From a bacterium (GTDB taxonomy: Bacteria > Cyanobacteriota > Vampirovibrionia > Gastranaerophilales > Gastranaerophilaceae), in contig JAFXXK010000016.1 of the NCBI GenBank assembly GCA_017542305.1, positions 1 through 64,000 of the forward strand: a DNA stretch of 64,000 bases, read 5' to 3'. Every line of letters starts with the position of its first letter. Positions within the stretch are counted from its first letter, which is position 1. The notes below the pieces were generated by a model, which was not told the origin of the DNA, made no database searches, and was given only the letters and a program-made list of their open reading frames with translations. Of this stretch, positions 62,059 through 64,000 are shown piece after piece. Position numbers and translations under genes: made by a program.

Positions 62059-63600
62059 ATGATAAAGATTAATGAAAGCGGGTATATAGGCGGGAAAGCC
62101 GGAGCTGTATTCAACAATAACAGCCGTAAACGCAATTCCGACATGCCGGCATTTACCGGTAAAGTTCCTCAAATACCAACATCATCATTGAGAGATGCTG
62201 TAGAATATATTCTGCCGTCATCCACAAAGGCATTAAAATTTTTGGGGTCAAACGGCGGTGAAATTCAGAATATCATTATTAATGCTGTAGGTACAGGTCT
62301 TGTTGCCCCTATTTTTATTAAGTACAATTTCCTATCCGAAGCAGATGAAGACACAAGAACATATTCGGCATGGCGCCAACCTGTTTCTGCAGTCCTTGCA
62401 GTAGCTACTCAGGCAGGATTAACAGCACCGTTTTATAAGATTTTTGATAACTGGGCAAACAACGGAACATTTGGAGAAGCCCTGAACAAAACCCCGTTTC
62501 AGGATGAATACTACATAACGAAATTAGTCAAAAAACAACATCCTAACGCTACAAAAAAACAGATACGCGATTATGTCAGAAACATAAAAGAAAGCCAAAG
62601 AAAAGCTCTTATAAACATGCTCGAAGAGGACAGTACCGTTTTCTATTCGAGAAAAGACGGCTCAAAACTAAAAATGAGTGATGCTTCATACCGAAACCTC
62701 CTGAATAGCACTATAGATAAGTTAGCAAAAGCCGATAAAAAATATTTGGATAACATCGAAAAAACAATCGCAAAAAGAACTGCCCGAAGCAAATATTACA
62801 GAACACACAACAAGGAAGCAACAGATTTACTTGCAGAATTTAATACTGAAATATCAAAAGCAAGAAATATGAAAGAGATTAACTCTTACCTGTCCCAAAA
62901 AATTTTGGAACTCAAGAAAGATAAAAATTCCGGTGAAATGGTTGCCATTTTTGAAGAAGTCCGCCAAAGAGCCAAAGTAGTTTCCGGCGGAAAAGATGCA
63001 ATTTCATTCAGCGATGTTCAACAGGCATTAATAGAAAAAGTTCATAAGATGCAGGAGCATGTAAAAAAATATAAAGATATAAAAACCGATGCGGAAGTTG
63101 AACAAATTGTAGAAGGGATTGTTCATGAAGAAAAAACCAAATTACAGTCTGCAATAGATTTTTATAAATCACTTAAAACAAACATCAATGAAAAATCTAA
63201 CATTACGGAATTAAGCAAACTTATTGAAGAAAAATGCAAAGAACTAAAAATCGAAAACAGCGGTTTGAATAAAAAATTTGTTGATGAAGTTGCAAATCAG
63301 CTTATATCGAGATCAAAGACCAATATGAAATGGTACAAACAATTTGTAGGAATTTTTGTTTCATTATCAATTCTGCCGTTTACATGCACATTATTAAACT
63401 GGATATATCCGAGATTTATGGATGTATTCTTCCCGAATCTTTCAAGTAAAAAACACGGAAAAGAAGCCTCAAAACTCGTAGAAATGGCACCAAAAATGTC
63501 CTCTTTTGCAAGCACTAATTTAAAACCTTCACAGTTGGCTTCAGTTTCAATGTCAGGTAATAATTTCGACTCATTTAAAAAGAAATCGGAGGTTGCATAA
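62059..63600 (+). CDS. lineage-specific protein with helical body and membrane segments
   Basis: 513 residues from the ATG at 62059 (a GTG two codons earlier is possible; neither has a clear ribosome site). The N-terminus contains PAFTGKVPQIP, a small FTG motif I associate with proteins of this lineage. Hydrophobic stretches occur near 75-130 and about 435-460 (FVGIFVSLSILPFTCTLLNW); the middle (160-430) is long, charged and helical. Function unknown. Overlaps the next start in TAATG. Confidence 0.55.
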   Translation: MIKINESGYIGGKAGAVFNNNSRKRNSDMPAFTGKVPQIPTSSLRDAVEYILPSSTKALKFLGSNGGEIQNIIINAVGTGLVAPIFIKYNFLSEADEDTRTYSAWRQPVSAVLAVATQAGLTAPFYKIFDNWANNGTFGEALNKTPFQDEYYITKLVKKQHPNATKKQIRDYVRNIKESQRKALINMLEEDSTVFYSRKDGSKLKMSDASYRNLLNSTIDKLAKADKKYLDNIEKTIAKRTARSKYYRTHNKEATDLLAEFNTEISKARNMKEINSYLSQKILELKKDKNSGEMVAIFEEVRQRAKVVSGGKDAISFSDVQQALIEKVHKMQEHVKKYKDIKTDAEVEQIVEGIVHEEKTKLQSAIDFYKSLKTNINEKSNITELSKLIEEKCKELKIENSGLNKKFVDEVANQLISRSKTNMKWYKQFVGIFVSLSILPFTCTLLNWIYPRFMDVFFPNLSSKKHGKEASKLVEMAPKMSSFASTNLKPSQLASVSMSGNNFDSFKKKSEVA

Positions 63601-64000
63601 TGGTAAGCATAAAACCGATTTCAAGCGTAATTAATAAAGTTTATCGTAACTGTTTTGAAAAACCGATGGTCAATTTATCCGAAAGTAATTTCATGAATTA
63701 CGGATATGACAAATTCGGTTCGAATATAAGAAGTTTTATTGACGGAGTCGGTATATTATCAATCATCTTAAAAGACGGTGTCGGTTGTTATATGTATGTA
63801 ACCCAAAGTCTTAATAATAAAAGTATTCCTGATGATAAGAGAAAATTTGTTGCTGCATTAGACTTGACCAACGGCGGATTAATGATTGCAGCACAAATTA
63901 TCATGCATAAGACAATTTCAAACAAGATTATCCAGAGCAAAATGTTTAATCACCTGTTTGGAAAACAATTTGACAGAAACACATCAAAAATGCTTCATTC
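63600..64000 (+). CDS. start of an uncharacterised protein, cut by the window end
   Basis: ATG at 63600 overlaps the upstream stop (TAATG) and has GGAGG 7 nt before it, so it is translationally coupled. The visible 133 codons begin MVSIKPISSVINKVYRNCFE and include GVGILSIILKDGVGCYMYVT, then a moderately hydrophobic helix (GGLMIAAQIIMHKTI). No stop before position 64000. Likely works with the preceding protein. Confidence 0.6.
   Translation, partial: MVSIKPISSVINKVYRNCFEKPMVNLSESNFMNYGYDKFGSNIRSFIDGVGILSIILKDGVGCYMYVTQSLNNKSIPDDKRKFVAALDLTNGGLMIAAQIIMHKTISNKIIQSKMFNHLFGKQFDRNTSKMLH

Overview
The window reads as about 64 kb of an AT-rich, Gram-negative bacterial chromosome. I infer a non-photosynthetic relative of the cyanobacteria, Vampirovibrionia (Melainabacteria), probably the gut order Gastranaerophilales. 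The grounds are the isolated atpD-atpC pair (a cyanobacterial gene order), a TolC/EmrAB-type tripartite pump (hence an outer membrane), prepilin-like proteins with the KKAAFTLAEVLITLG signature, a membrane pyrophosphatase, and many lineage-restricted proteins. This placement rests on remembered family traits, not on a search. I see no rRNA, tRNA, transposase, prophage or cas gene.

Layout. 1-7.4 kb: a long leader region with a GC-rich patch, a ferritin-like protein, family-4 uracil-DNA glycosylase, an ion antiporter, two poorly known proteins, and a winged-helix protein with an Ala/Lys-rich linker. 7.5-11.4 kb: a yuaF/flotillin membrane-domain pair and two PlsC acyltransferases. 11.5-16.1 kb: a MarR-controlled efflux locus (tolC divergent from marR-emrA-emrB) with a large inverted repeat over both promoters. 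16.1-24.1 kb: a promoter plus tandem-repeat element, galT, TPR proteins, a lipoyl-transfer enzyme with two paralogous secreted proteins, and a prepilin gene. 24.1-36.2 kb: recG, a bacterial OGT-like glycosyltransferase, a secreted VWA protein, an LD-carboxypeptidase, dnaX, atpDC and rimP-nusA. 36.3-46.1 kb: a coiled-coil protein, a degenerate metallo-beta-lactamase fold, a gltD-type oxidoreductase, hppA, and a second prepilin gene. 46.1-55.9 kb: a nitrilase with NAD synthetase, dnaG-rpoD, a split chromate transporter, YqeG and peptidase U32. 56-64 kb: a large phosphohexomutase, paralogous membrane proteins, a GT39-like glycosyltransferase and lineage-specific proteins running off the end.

The most unusual signal is a pair of prepilin loci (23.0-24.1 kb, minus strand; 45.25-46.1 kb, plus strand). 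Each has a sigma70-type promoter, a strong Shine-Dalgarno, an ATG, 6-9 codons and then a run of 10 or 11 G. The run sits in the same codon phase at both loci and is out of frame with the prepilin as given. Both would be in frame with 9 or 12 G. The 45.3 kb gene has no other usable start codon upstream of its prepilin motif. A near-identical 44-bp module follows both tracts, and the 23.9 kb locus carries further in-frame palindromic modules. This looks like slipped-strand phase variation of pilin-like surface proteins.

Expression signals fall into two classes. Many genes have AGGAG-type ribosome sites. A second group, including recG, dnaG and several others, has no such site but a -10 box ending exactly 6 nt before the ATG, which predicts leaderless mRNAs.
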